Source of the DNA: an uncultured Verrucomicrobiota bacterium
GTDB taxonomy: Bacteria; Verrucomicrobiota; Verrucomicrobiia; Verrucomicrobiales; Verrucomicrobiaceae
Direction: 5' to 3'
DNA length: 46,556 bases
Assembly: GCA_903838675.1 (NCBI GenBank)
Contig: CAILZI010000199.1
Span: 1-46,556, forward strand
This document shows positions 17,096 through 25,510 of the stretch, one piece after another. The number at the start of each line of letters is the position of its first letter. Within the stretch, counting starts at the first letter, position 1. The notes beneath the pieces are model-generated. The model did no database searches, had not been told where the DNA came from, and saw only the letters and a list, made by a program, of their open reading frames with translations. The translations under genes and the position numbers were made by a program.

Positions 17096-17950
17096 ATGTT
17101 ATTCCCCACCCTCCATGGCATGCCCGAAAGCCACTCGCTCCACAGCCACCGGCGGCGTGCTTCACGCGCCCTGCTTTCACTTTCAGCCCTGCTGCTGCTC
17201 ACACTCGCTGCCAGCCTCGTCGCCGCGCCCCTCACCTTCCCCACCCTCACCACCAGGCAGGGCGTGACCTACCGCGACGTGCAGGTCTCCCGCTTCGATG
17301 CTGTTGAAGTCCGCTTCCTCCACGCCGCCGGCGCCGCCACCGTCCTCCTCGCCGACCTCCCCCCGGACCTGCAAAAAATCTTTGGCTACGATCCCCGCAA
17401 TGCCTCCACCGTGATGGCGGACAAACATCAGGAGCGCGTGCAGACCATCATCACCGAAGCCGACAAAAAAGCCAAAGCCGCCGCCCTCCTGGAGCAGGAG
17501 CAGGCAGATGCCGCCGAGCTCAAAACCATCCGCGCCAGCCCCCTGCGCTGCCATGTCAATCACGTCTTCGCTACAGAGGATTCCCTGCAGGCCTCCGTCT
17601 CACCCGCCGACAAGCTCCCTGTAAAAATCACCTCCAAACGCGGCAAGTATGAGCGCGTGAAACTCACCCCGCAGGGCAAGCCCCTGCTCGTCGAGCAGGT
17701 CGTGCCAGATCAGTCCTTCATCCTCGGAGACACCCTCCGCATCCTGCCCAAATCCGCCCGCGTCGTACCGCAGACCTTCATCACCGTCTATCTCATCGAG
17801 TCCGGCGTGGGAGACCTGCCCCTCTGCGCCCTCACCCCCGAGGACACCCTCCGCTTCCGCAAAAAACTCGCCGCCCTCAAAGCCGCCGTGCCTCCTGCAC
17901 CAGCTGAGCAAGCGCCCGCCCCCGCCGATCCTTCAGCCCCCGCCAAATAG
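17096..17950 (+). CDS. secreted protein with short beta-rich N-terminal domain
   Basis: This 284-residue protein has a long basic n-region and a hydrophobic signal core (LLSLSALLLLTLAASLVAAP, about residues 26-45). A roughly 60-residue module follows, with GVTYRDVQVSRFDAVEVRFL, an ATVLLADLPPDL stretch and IFGYDP. Modules of this pattern (xYxDVxV...LPxxxQKxFGYDP) are common in exported Verrucomicrobia proteins, but no function is assigned. The middle is a charged helix (residues 105-140) and the end is proline/alanine-rich. The ATG at 17120 is an alternative start. It stands alone on the plus strand. Confidence 0.65.
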   Translation: MLFPTLHGMPESHSLHSHRRRASRALLSLSALLLLTLAASLVAAPLTFPTLTTRQGVTYRDVQVSRFDAVEVRFLHAAGAATVLLADLPPDLQKIFGYDPRNASTVMADKHQERVQTIITEADKKAKAAALLEQEQADAAELKTIRASPLRCHVNHVFATEDSLQASVSPADKLPVKITSKRGKYERVKLTPQGKPLLVEQVVPDQSFILGDTLRILPKSARVVPQTFITVYLIESGVGDLPLCALTPEDTLRFRKKLAALKAAVPPAPAEQAPAPADPSAPAK

Positions 17951-18330
17951 GCTGCCTCGCGCCGTGCCGGCCAATTGGCATATCTCAGTTTACAATCCTC
18001 ATTCCCGCCAGCCACGCGCCAGGCATTCATGCCCTCGCCAGAAAGCCCGTCCATACTTCTGCTACATCATGGCATTTGGCACCAGACGCTTGATCCAGCC
18101 AGTGTGGCCAAACGTGACTGCATTGTCACTTTCTCTGCGCAAAGAGGCATGGCACGAAAGCCGGAGGCAGGCTACTCCTCCTGCTGAAAGCACACCCCCT
18201 GAATGGCACAATCAGTTGCAACTGAATATAATAAACCTGCACAGAGGATGGTTTATTCCACTGCGAAGAAAGAGTCGCAGTTTGAACTGTTACATCTTTT
18301 GCGTGTCAAAATGACCGAACTTTTTACTGA
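17951..18330. other. 380-base region without a gene
   Basis: Small frames exist, but none has a start context or codon pattern like the neighbours. The right part (18210-18330) is clearly AT-richer and probably contains the promoter of the PAS-protein gene. No hairpin with a T-tract and no repeat was recognised. Confidence 0.4.
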
Positions 18331-18921
18331 ATGTACCTGAAGCTGACTGATCCTGCCCTTCTAGCTCTTAAGGCCGTCAATCATATTTCGGCCATGGTCG
18401 CGTACTGGGATTCAGAGCAGCGCTGCCAGTTCTCCAATGATGCCTACAGGGTGTGGTTTGGCAAAAGCCCGGATGAAATGGCGGGCATGCACATTCGTGA
18501 TTTGCTCGGACCTTTGTATGAGATGAACCTTCCTTACATTCTAGGGGCCCTGCGCGGGGAGAGGCAGCAGTTTGAAAGGCGCATCCCCCTGCCTCAAGGC
18601 GGGGCCAGAGACAGCATCGCCACCTACACGCCGGATATGGAAGAGGGTGTGGTGCGGGGGTTCTGGGCCCATGTGGCAGACGTGACACCCCTGCGCGAAC
18701 GTGAAGCTGCGCTGCAACGCGCCATCTCCGAAAGAGACGAGGCCCTGGCAGAAGTGCGCACCCTGCGTGGCCTCCTGCCCATCTGCGCCGCATGCAAAAA
18801 TATCCGCGATGACAGGGGTGAGTGGCATGGCCTTGAGGCCTATGTCTCCGCACACACAGAGGCAAACTTCACGCATTCCCTCTGCCCCACATGCCTGCCC
18901 ATTTACTTTCCTGAAATCTGA
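18331..18921 (+). CDS. PAS-domain protein with C-terminal double-CxxC module
   Basis: This 196-residue protein has a PAS domain (about residues 12-120) with VAYWDSEQRCQFSNDAYRVW and GKSPDEMAGMHIRDLLGP near its start, ending in FWAHVADVTPLREREAAL. A coiled coil (120-147) leads to a C-terminal module: LRGLLPICAACKNIRDD, then GEW...LEAYV, then HSLCPTCLPIYFPE. Cys152, 155, 185 and 188 could bind a metal. The same tail is known from PAS and receiver proteins of several phyla, but its role is not established. There is no kinase, cyclase or DNA-binding output domain, so signalling must pass through the tail or a partner. It is transcribed alone. Confidence 0.8.
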   Translation: MYLKLTDPALLALKAVNHISAMVAYWDSEQRCQFSNDAYRVWFGKSPDEMAGMHIRDLLGPLYEMNLPYILGALRGERQQFERRIPLPQGGARDSIATYTPDMEEGVVRGFWAHVADVTPLREREAALQRAISERDEALAEVRTLRGLLPICAACKNIRDDRGEWHGLEAYVSAHTEANFTHSLCPTCLPIYFPEI

Positions 18922-19098
18922 CCGTCAGGAGTTGCAGACGAATCAACGCCTCATTTGCCTCCACTTCACTTTGAGATGCCTAAAGGGGTGTGTCATGAGA
19001 GTCAGGAGATTTGCACCGCTGCTACCAGAGGCAAGGCTGCTGCTTGCGAATCGCTGGACACTTCGCAGCGCGAAGCGGATGATGCCGCAAACGACTTC

Positions 19099-19962
19099 AT
19101 GAAACTCGCCTGCACACTCCTCGCCGCACTCATGCTTGCTGCACCAGCCGCGCTCCACGCTGACCCAGCAAAGCTGGAGCCCGATGCGCAGCTGACCCTC
19201 GAATTCCCTGAGCTGCCCGCCACCTACTACGAGCAGAAGACCGGCAAAAAGACCGTGCCCATGCTTTCCACGCAGCTGCCGGAAAACTACACCGCCGACA
19301 AAACCTTTCCCCTCTTTGTCTTCATCGACGGCGGCAATGGCGGCGCTGGTGGCAATGCCTCATTCGCACGCCGCATCATCGGCGCGCGTGACTTCATTGC
19401 CGTGAATCTGCCTTTGTTCAAAGACGCCAAGGCGAAACCGCCATCGCTGCCGGGAGTGTCCGTCAACATGGGCTACATCATCAACTCCAACGACGCCACC
19501 GTGCTTGGCAGCAGCTACCGTGTCATGCTGGAAAAGCTCGCTCAGACGATTCCCAACATCGACGCCTCACGCAGCACCCTCGGCGGATTTTCCAACGGCG
19601 CCCACGCCACCAGCGTGCTCGCCGCCGCCAAGGACGAGTACATTCTCAGCCACTTCACCGCCTTCGTGCTGCTGGAGGGCGGCATCGGCTTCGCTCTCAA
19701 TCCCTCCTCCCTGCAGGATCCCGCGCTCAAGGGCCACCGCTTCATCGTCCTCTACGGAGACACCGACAAAGATCCCAAGCAGCAGATCCAGCGCACCTTG
19801 GTGGGCGGCCCCATGGTTCTATTGATGGTGCAGCAGGCCCATGCCGCCGGGCTTGATCTCACCCACATCGTCATGCGCGGTCACGGCCACGAGCAGCCCG
19901 CAGAATACCTGAAGCTCATCGGAGCATGGGCTCGTGGAGAAACCCTGCCGGAAGTGAAGTGA
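19099..19962 (+). CDS. secreted alpha/beta hydrolase (esterase-like)
   Basis: This 287-residue protein has a signal peptide at residues 1-21 (MKLACTLLAALMLAAPAALH). The fold is shown by a strand followed by an oxyanion loop (FPLFVFIDGGNGGAGG), the nucleophile elbow GGFSNGAHA with Ser165, a later GDTDKDP acid region and a GHGHEQPAEY histidine region. This is the pattern of feruloyl-esterase / phospholipase-carboxylesterase-like enzymes. The substrate is unknown; the gene content of the window would suit acylated plant or algal polysaccharide. The start at 19099 was picked because it begins the signal peptide. Confidence 0.75.
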   Translation: MKLACTLLAALMLAAPAALHADPAKLEPDAQLTLEFPELPATYYEQKTGKKTVPMLSTQLPENYTADKTFPLFVFIDGGNGGAGGNASFARRIIGARDFIAVNLPLFKDAKAKPPSLPGVSVNMGYIINSNDATVLGSSYRVMLEKLAQTIPNIDASRSTLGGFSNGAHATSVLAAAKDEYILSHFTAFVLLEGGIGFALNPSSLQDPALKGHRFIVLYGDTDKDPKQQIQRTLVGGPMVLLMVQQAHAAGLDLTHIVMRGHGHEQPAEYLKLIGAWARGETLPEVK

Positions 19963-20047
19963 ACCATGAGCACATGATATACACTTCGCACTACACATCT
20001 CTGTTTAGCGCGCTGTCTCTGGCGAGAAAGTCATGGGCTCCGTTGGC

Positions 20048-20130
20048 GGCTGGCTGGGGACAGCCAGCCCTACCCGCTCTGGGCTGGCGCGTGCCTGGCG
20101 CGAGGTAGGGAGGCTTGTCCTCAAGCCTCC
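20048..20130. repeat. REPIN-like element (two inverted REP hairpins)
   Basis: The left hairpin has a perfect 9-base stem, GGCTGGCTG (20048-20056) with CAGCCAGCC (20061-20069), loop GGGA, followed by CTACC. The right hairpin is preceded by GGTAG (20104-20108) and has GGAGGCTTG (20109-20117) with CAAGCCTCC (20122-20130), loop TCCT. The two halves are thus inverted copies of GGTAG + stem + TCCY + stem, the usual REPIN layout mobilised by RAYT transposases. Stem bases differ while pairing is kept. It lies between a plus-strand hydrolase gene and a minus-strand ThuA gene and could also serve as a terminator. Confidence 0.75.
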
Positions 20131-20202
20131 GCCGAGTGTCGCCAGGCCTGCATTACAGAAATCAATTTCTGAAAACGCTGCAGGTCTTGATCTCGCACCG
20201 CC

Positions 20203-21030
20203 CTACTCCGTCTCAAACGCCGCCCAGCGCAGCGCCTCCAGGATGTGACGCCGGCCAAACTCGCTGTTCAGCACACGGCAGTCATGGCCGATGATCGTGT
20301 AGAAGAAGCGCCCGCCCTGCGTCTCGCGCGTCCATGCTGCCGGGTGGTCCGCGCCCATCGGCTTTGCGTTCATCTCCAGAAACTTGTCGCGCACCGGTTG
20401 AAAGGTGGACTCATCCAGCCGCATCAGCACCTGCACACCTGGCTGGCCCGTCACGGCGCGGTCAAAGCACAGCCACTCCTCATTGATCCAGATCTCCGGT
20501 GCGAAACGCTTCACCGCAGGGTGCTCCGCCGCTGCGGGATCAATCACCACCCGCGCCGGCATGCGTTCAGAGTCCGCCTCAAAGTCACAGCCCACCAGAT
20601 CCGCATACCAGTCCCACACACCGTGGTTCACCGCCGCCGCATGCACCGAGACGATGCCGCGCCCCTGACGAAACCAGGTAATGAGCGCCTCGCGCTGCTC
20701 CGCGTTCAGATCCTTGCCAAAGTCCGTCGTACTGTTCAGCACCAGCACCTGGTAACGGCTCAGGTCATCCAGATTGAACTTCATCGGATCATCTGTCTGG
20801 TCGATGTTCACCCCGTTGTCCCAGCCAAAGTGCATGAACCAATGATTCGTGGCCGAAGTCGTCGCATGCTCATACCAGGCCGACTTGCTGTACACCAGCA
20901 CGCTCTCCAGCGCACACTTCGTCGGCTTCAGCGCCGCCTTGGTGGATTCAGCAGTGCCCACCCCCTTGTTTTCCAGGTTCGCTTTGTAACGTGCAGCGGC
21001 GGATGAGTCAGGCGTGGCGGGTGTGTTCAT
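20203..21030 (-). CDS. ThuA-domain protein, cytoplasmic
   Basis: This 275-residue protein belongs to the ThuA-like class-I glutamine-amidotransferase fold (trehalose-utilization family). It shows ESVLVYSKSAWYEHA with a WFMHFGWDNGVNID stretch near the start, then VLVLNSTTDFG, the elbow GRGIVSVHAAAVNHGVWDWY (about residues 124-143), and GGRFFYTIIGHD near the end. Members are linked to sugar metabolism, but the reaction is unproven. There is no signal peptide, in contrast with the second ThuA protein at 21624. It is transcribed alone on the minus strand. Confidence 0.82.
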   Translation of the reverse strand: MNTPATPDSSAAARYKANLENKGVGTAESTKAALKPTKCALESVLVYSKSAWYEHATTSATNHWFMHFGWDNGVNIDQTDDPMKFNLDDLSRYQVLVLNSTTDFGKDLNAEQREALITWFRQGRGIVSVHAAAVNHGVWDWYADLVGCDFEADSERMPARVVIDPAAAEHPAVKRFAPEIWINEEWLCFDRAVTGQPGVQVLMRLDESTFQPVRDKFLEMNAKPMGADHPAAWTRETQGGRFFYTIIGHDCRVLNSEFGRRHILEALRWAAFETE

Positions 21031-21253
21031 GAAGTGAGGTGGAGAAGAAAGAAGAAAAGCTCAGGCATCTTTCAATGAGATGTCATCTCACATTTTAAAG
21101 CGCTGCTCAGTCACAAGCCTCTTGCACACAAGCCCGCATTTTGATTAGCTTCGGGCGAAATATCCGGCGGCCATGGAGGCACCGCAACTATACCAACCAC
21201 ACGGTTCATGATCCGCCATTCAGGCGATTTTGAACACCAAGCATGAATCATTG

Positions 21254-21469
21254 ATGAACCAGTCACCAACAAAAGGTCAGGCGTTTGCAAAGGGTGGATG
21301 TGGCTGCCTGCTGCTTTTTGCAGCCATTTCTGTTCTGGTGGTGATCTTCGGCGGAACGGCGCACATCGATGCCGGAGGTGCTGTGATGCTCTTCGTCTTT
21401 GGCGGCATTGCAGGTCTCGTCGTGCTCACCATCTACAACCGTGGTCGCCATGATGCTGGCGGCAAGTAG
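21254..21469 (+). CDS. small two-helix membrane protein
   Basis: This 71-residue protein begins MNQSPTKGQAFAKGG. It has two hydrophobic segments of about 20 residues, at about 19-36 (LLLFAAISVLVVIFG) and 42-60 (GGAVMLFVFGGIAGLVVLTI), and a basic tail. The first segment follows GGCGC. An upstream in-frame TTG at 21230 is an alternative start. No family recognised; it precedes the exported ThuA protein by 154 bases. Confidence 0.5.
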   Translation: MNQSPTKGQAFAKGGCGCLLLFAAISVLVVIFGGTAHIDAGGAVMLFVFGGIAGLVVLTIYNRGRHDAGGK

Positions 21470-21623
21470 CAGTGATCCAACCACAGTGCCTGATCATTGC
21501 GGTCTCACTCGTTGCTTCGGCAGGGCAGTCTTCCATCGAGTGGCATCACTCGAATGTCACTTCCAGCGAAGCCCCAAAACAGTCACACCATCTTTCCAAT
21601 CGAACACCCCGCATCCACTCCCC

Positions 21624-22517
21624 ATGAAGCCCCTCCTTCTCCTTCTCCTCTTTCTCACCGTCACCGCATCCGCCGCAGACATCCGCGTGCTCGTCTGGGA
21701 CGAGCAGCAGCCGGAGCAAAAGAAGGCCTACGGCGAAAAATTCCTCGGCGAAACCATCGCGGCACATCTGGAAAAGCAGCCCGACCTTGCCGTGAAAACC
21801 GCCCGACTCGATGACGCGGAGCAGGGCCTCAGCGATGCCACGCTCGATGCCACCGACGTGCTCGTCTTCTGGAGCCACCGCCGCGCGAAGGAGCAAAACG
21901 ACGCACGCATGGAGTCCGTGGTGCAGCGCGTGCTCGCCGGCAGGCTCGCGCTCATCGCCCTGCATTCCGCGCACTGGGCCAAGCCCTTTGTCCGCCTCAT
22001 GCAGGAGCGCGCCAAGGCCGATGCGCTGGCGCAGCTGCCCGAGGCGCAACGCACGACGGCCAAGTGGGAGTATGTGAACGACCAGCCGTATTACAAGGTG
22101 CTCGGCCGCGCCGCGCGCATCACCCCGTTTGTCGAGCCATTGGAAGGCGGCGCATGGAGGCTCACGCTGCCGCAGTGCGTCTTCCCCGCGTATCGCGCCG
22201 ATGGCGCGCAGGGCCATCTCACCACGCTGCTGCCCCAGCACCCCATCGCCGCAGGACTGCCCGTGCAGTGGGACATTCCGCAGACCGAGATGTACGGCGA
22301 GCCCTTCCACGTGCCCGCGCCGGACGAAGTCGTGTTTGAGGAAAAGTGGGACAAAGGCGAGCACTTCCGCAGCGGTAGCCTGTGGCAGGTGGGCAAAGGC
22401 CGCGTCTTCTACTTCCGCCCCGGCCACGAGACCTACCCCGTCTTCCTGCAGGCCGAGCCGCTCCGCGTGGTCGAAAACGCCGCGCGCTTCCTCGGCGCAG
22501 CCACCGCCTCCCGCTGA
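21624..22517 (+). CDS. exported ThuA-domain protein
   Basis: This 297-residue protein has a signal peptide at residues 1-17 (MKPLLLLLLFLTVTASA). The mature ThuA-like domain starts ADIRVLVWDEQQPEQK. It has VLVFWSHRRAKEQND and LALIALHSAHWAKPF (the HSA.H elbow), a GEPFHVPAPDEVVFE loop and GSLWQVGKGRVFYFRPGHET at the end. Homologues are widespread in Planctomycetes and Verrucomicrobia and are thought to act in carbohydrate degradation outside the cytoplasm. The signal peptide fixes the start. A head remnant of another exported protein starts 42 bases downstream. Confidence 0.83.
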   Translation: MKPLLLLLLFLTVTASAADIRVLVWDEQQPEQKKAYGEKFLGETIAAHLEKQPDLAVKTARLDDAEQGLSDATLDATDVLVFWSHRRAKEQNDARMESVVQRVLAGRLALIALHSAHWAKPFVRLMQERAKADALAQLPEAQRTTAKWEYVNDQPYYKVLGRAARITPFVEPLEGGAWRLTLPQCVFPAYRADGAQGHLTTLLPQHPIAAGLPVQWDIPQTEMYGEPFHVPAPDEVVFEEKWDKGEHFRSGSLWQVGKGRVFYFRPGHETYPVFLQAEPLRVVENAARFLGAATASR

Positions 22518-22558
22518 TTCACACTCTCCCCCACTACCACACCTTCACATTTCCCAGC

Positions 22559-22762
22559 ATGCTTTTAAAATTCGTTTCACCCACCGTCTCGCTCCTCGCC
22601 GCCCTGCTGCTCGCTTCGCACGCAGCTCTGCCCGCTGCCGATGCACCTCCGCGCATCGCAGGAGGCAACAAAATCATTGCCAGAAAAACATGGCGGACTT
22701 CGGATTCCAGCAGGAGATGCTGCACTGCAGCATCTCCAATCCACTATCATGAAGGCACTTGA
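22559..22762 (+). pseudogene. head remnant: signal peptide without a body
   Basis: The frame starting at 22559 encodes LLAALLLASHAALPAADAPP and loses any protein-like character within about 40 residues. Bases 22595-22644 match 23595-23644 of the intact gene downstream at 45 of 50 positions, covering its signal peptide (LLASHAALPAADA). The frame ends just inside the start of the next gene (22749). It looks like the preserved 5' end of a paralogue of the 23574 gene whose body was deleted or replaced. Confidence 0.65.
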
Positions 22763-23405
22763 ACTACTCCGACAGGAGGCAGACCAGCGGCGGGTTTACC
22801 GTGCGGAAATGGACATCGTCGATACAATCACTCCGCTGGTGGATTACTTTGGTCAGAAGTACCCCGACACAGACTGGCGGAGCTGTTGCGAGGTGATCTC
22901 GGACCAGGGCGGGAAATGGCCGTATGATCTCGCAGTTCGTCACATGATCCGCTGGGGCAAGGCGGACGCGCGCGTGATCGAAGACGCATTTCAGATCAGC
23001 CTGCCACCGTTCATTCACGAGCTGTACTCGCAGATAGAAGAGGCTGTTTTCATCTGGCGCAATGTCGTCCGCCTCATGCCTCCTGAAGAAGTCGTCGCAT
23101 GGGAACGCGAAAACCGCGAGTGGGAGGACAAAGAAGGACAGCCTGTCCGGCTGGTACGGTTCATGAAATCCAGGCGGCTTTCAGGAGACATTGCAATCAG
23201 GAGAAGCGTTTGCGATGACCAGTGGCGCATGTATTACGTAAGTGTGGACGATGACTCGGATTATGATGAGGAACGGCTGGACCAATACACGCTGGCCGAA
23301 GACCTCGACTCATGGCTGCAGTACATGATGGCCAATGATGGTGCTTTTTCATCAAGCGAATACCACCAGGCCCAGGCAGCGCGCTTGATCAAGCGTATAG
23401 CCTAA
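22749..23405 (+). CDS. hypothetical protein, possibly SUKH (SMI1/KNR4)-like
   Basis: This 218-residue cytoplasmic protein has a section resembling the SUKH fold, VIEDAFQISLPPFIHELYSQ followed by VVRLMPPEEVVAWERENREW (about residues 77-125). The spacing recalls the SMI1/KNR4 pattern of LPxxxxxF and a leucine-rich return strand. An acidic block (DDDSDYDEE) follows near residue 175. SUKH proteins commonly act as immunity proteins against polymorphic toxins; no toxin is seen nearby, so this is tentative. It directly follows the head remnant of a secreted protein, as if inserted there. Confidence 0.5.
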   Translation: MKALELLRQEADQRRVYRAEMDIVDTITPLVDYFGQKYPDTDWRSCCEVISDQGGKWPYDLAVRHMIRWGKADARVIEDAFQISLPPFIHELYSQIEEAVFIWRNVVRLMPPEEVVAWERENREWEDKEGQPVRLVRFMKSRRLSGDIAIRRSVCDDQWRMYYVSVDDDSDYDEERLDQYTLAEDLDSWLQYMMANDGAFSSSEYHQAQAARLIKRIA

Positions 23406-23573
23406 AGCTGAGCACTTCACACCGCAGACTTTGATCTTCAACTAACTCATGGAGGTCCTGCACCGGCAAATGCGCATTGACATTCAACCCTTGAATCTTA
23501 AGGCGCGGCATACCACACCCTGGCGTGAGGACCATCCATCCAACCAACTCACACCCATCTCCCGCAGAATCCC

Positions 23574-24863
23574 ATGAACCTTCCCCTCCTCACACTCACC
23601 GCCCTGCTGCTCGCCTCACACGCAGCCCTGCCTGCTGCCGATGCTGCCACGCCCTCGCTCGAACAAGCCGTTGACCAGGCCCACACCGAACTCTGGCGCC
23701 GCTTCGTCGATCCCCATGGCATCATCCGCGACTACGTGGGAGAGCTGCCCACTCCCGAAGACTGCAAGCTCGGCAAGCCCAACGCCATCGGCTGGTGGAG
23801 CCCCATCGAAAACGGCCCCATGTTCAACGGCCTCTACCTCCCCGCCGCCTGCGAGCGCGCACGCCGCAGCGGTTCTGCCACCGATGCCGATCAGGCACGT
23901 CGTCTCGCGCAGGGCCTCATGAAATGCGCCTCCGTCTCGGACGTGCCCGGCTTCATCGCACGCGGCATCGGCACCGATGGCACGTGCCACTACCCGCTCA
24001 GCTCAGACGATCAAACCCATCCCTGGTTCCTCGGCCTGCATGCCTATTTGAAAAGCGGCATCCCCACCGCCGCAGAGCGCCAGCAAATCGTGACCAAGGT
24101 CAAAGAAGTCGCCAATGCCCTAGAGGCCACGCAGTGGCGCGTCCCCTGCGAAGGCGACTTCAAAGGCGACTTCCGCGGCGGCTTCACCGGCCACCTCTTC
24201 CGCGATGCCGTCCGCTACCTCTACCTCCTCCGCGCCACTTATGAGATCACCGGCGACAAAATCTGGCTGGAGCGCTACCACAAAGCCCGCTCCGAGCGCC
24301 CCGCACCCGGTGGAAAAACGCGCGCCGATATCTGCGCCGCAGGTTATCCCCACGACCGCGAAGCCATCCCGCACATCGATGAATCCCAGCTCTGGATCTA
24401 CGTCGGCAGCCAGGCCTCCCTCGCCCAGCTCATCGCCATGGAGACTGATGAAAACGGCCGCTCCCCCAGCACCACCATCTTCTACCGCCAGGGCCTCACC
24501 GTCAATGCCACCAACGCCCTCCCCGCCCTCAAGGCCCACGAGACCTTTGACAACAACGACACCAAAGTCTTCGGCAACGCCAACTGGCGCGCCCTCTACC
24601 CCACCTGGTTCCCCCAGCCCACCCAGGCCGATGCCGCCAAGCTCTCCCAAATCGCCGACAACACCAAGCGCGGCCAGCGCAAAGACTACGAATCCCGCTA
24701 CATGAAAAATCCTCTCGCCGCCGCCGCCATCATCGCCCTCCTCGGCGACGGCACCGAACGCGCCCTCATCGAGCACACCCTCCGCCACTACGACTACTCC
24801 AAACTCAACATGGCCGAATTCTTCTTCGCGGAGTGCGCGTATTACGCACTGCCTGCGAAGTAG
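23574..24863 (+). CDS. secreted protein, possible alpha-helical toroid fold
   Basis: This 429-residue protein has a signal peptide at residues 1-24 (ending ALPAADA). No named family was recognised. The body has helix-rich segments with aromatic residues and acids, for example WRRFVDPHGIIRDYVGELPT, GWWSPIENGPMFNGLYLPAA, then GDFRGGFTGHLFRDAVRYLY. This spacing is reminiscent of (alpha/alpha)6 glycosidases and lyases, which is only a suggestion. Head (22559) and tail (25979-26086) remnants of close relatives flank it, so it is the surviving member of a local family. It is likely exported to act on polysaccharide or glycan. Confidence 0.6.
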   Translation: MNLPLLTLTALLLASHAALPAADAATPSLEQAVDQAHTELWRRFVDPHGIIRDYVGELPTPEDCKLGKPNAIGWWSPIENGPMFNGLYLPAACERARRSGSATDADQARRLAQGLMKCASVSDVPGFIARGIGTDGTCHYPLSSDDQTHPWFLGLHAYLKSGIPTAAERQQIVTKVKEVANALEATQWRVPCEGDFKGDFRGGFTGHLFRDAVRYLYLLRATYEITGDKIWLERYHKARSERPAPGGKTRADICAAGYPHDREAIPHIDESQLWIYVGSQASLAQLIAMETDENGRSPSTTIFYRQGLTVNATNALPALKAHETFDNNDTKVFGNANWRALYPTWFPQPTQADAAKLSQIADNTKRGQRKDYESRYMKNPLAAAAIIALLGDGTERALIEHTLRHYDYSKLNMAEFFFAECAYYALPAK

Positions 24864-24953
24864 ACCAGTTGCGCCGCAACTGGGTTCATATGATTTTTAC
24901 AAATTTGCTCAATGGTAGTCCAAACTGCAATCCACTAGCGCCATTGATTCTTT

Positions 24954-25367
24954 ATGAGCCACTACGAGGTCTCACAGCTCCAGTCAAAAATCGAAGTGAT
25001 CGAAGCACTCCAATCGCTTCTGAATCGTGGGGAGCAATGGGATGCGGGTGACAGCCTGCAGACCGAATGGCAAACCATCCAGAATCATCTCTCCACAATC
25101 CTCAGCCCCCTTGGGAAAGATGGTTGGGACTACCATCTGATGGACTGGCCTGCCGACGTTCCACTTTTCAACGTTAGCCTAGACAGCAGCAGTCTTTCAC
25201 TAGCGCTGTCCTTGGATGACCTGGTATCTCTACTTTCCACTCTCCATCTTCCTTGGTGCATCCGTATCGAGCACCTGAACCGCATTCATTACGGCCTCAT
25301 GACCGCCGGAACTGAGCAGCGAGATCTCCTCATCACCCAAAACAAAGTGTACGAATGGAAAGCTTAA
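24954..25367 (+). CDS. hypothetical protein
   Basis: This 137-residue protein begins MSHYEVSQLQSKIEVIEALQ. The N-terminal part is helical and the centre is rich in serine and leucine (LDSSSLSLALSLDDLVSLLS). No signal peptide, membrane helix or recognised family. Codon use is less GC-rich than in the flanking secreted-protein genes, which suits a separate origin. It lies 90 bases after the intact family gene and before further remnants. Confidence 0.5.
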   Translation: MSHYEVSQLQSKIEVIEALQSLLNRGEQWDAGDSLQTEWQTIQNHLSTILSPLGKDGWDYHLMDWPADVPLFNVSLDSSSLSLALSLDDLVSLLSTLHLPWCIRIEHLNRIHYGLMTAGTEQRDLLITQNKVYEWKA

Positions 25368-25393
25368 ACAGAGTGCAACTCAAGCCCTGCATT

Positions 25394-25465
25394 TCACCCT
25401 CTCACCTTCATCACCGCCCAGCTTGCCGTGCCGCTGCCCACGCTGAACTTAAACTCGCCGGCATG
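25394..25465 (-). pseudogene. possible C-terminal remnant of a glycosidase-like protein
   Basis: Read on the minus strand, this stretch ends in GEFKFSVGSGTASWAVMKVR and a stop. The SVGSGTASW pattern resembles the last beta-strand of alpha-L-rhamnosidase-like and similar glycoside hydrolases. Upstream sequence in the same frame shows no such similarity. It may be the tail of a lost gene. The match is short and judged only by eye. Confidence 0.3.
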
Positions 25466-25510
25466 GACCAGTCCCCTCATTGCTTGTCCGACCCCACGCA
25501 TTGTTAAACA

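Noticed and set aside
17964..18314. 116-codon plus frame between the secreted protein and the PAS gene
   Set aside because: No start context, no domain, mixed composition; treated as intergenic.
20245..21006. 253-codon plus frame opposite the ThuA gene
   Set aside because: His/Arg-rich shadow of the ThuA gene on the minus strand.
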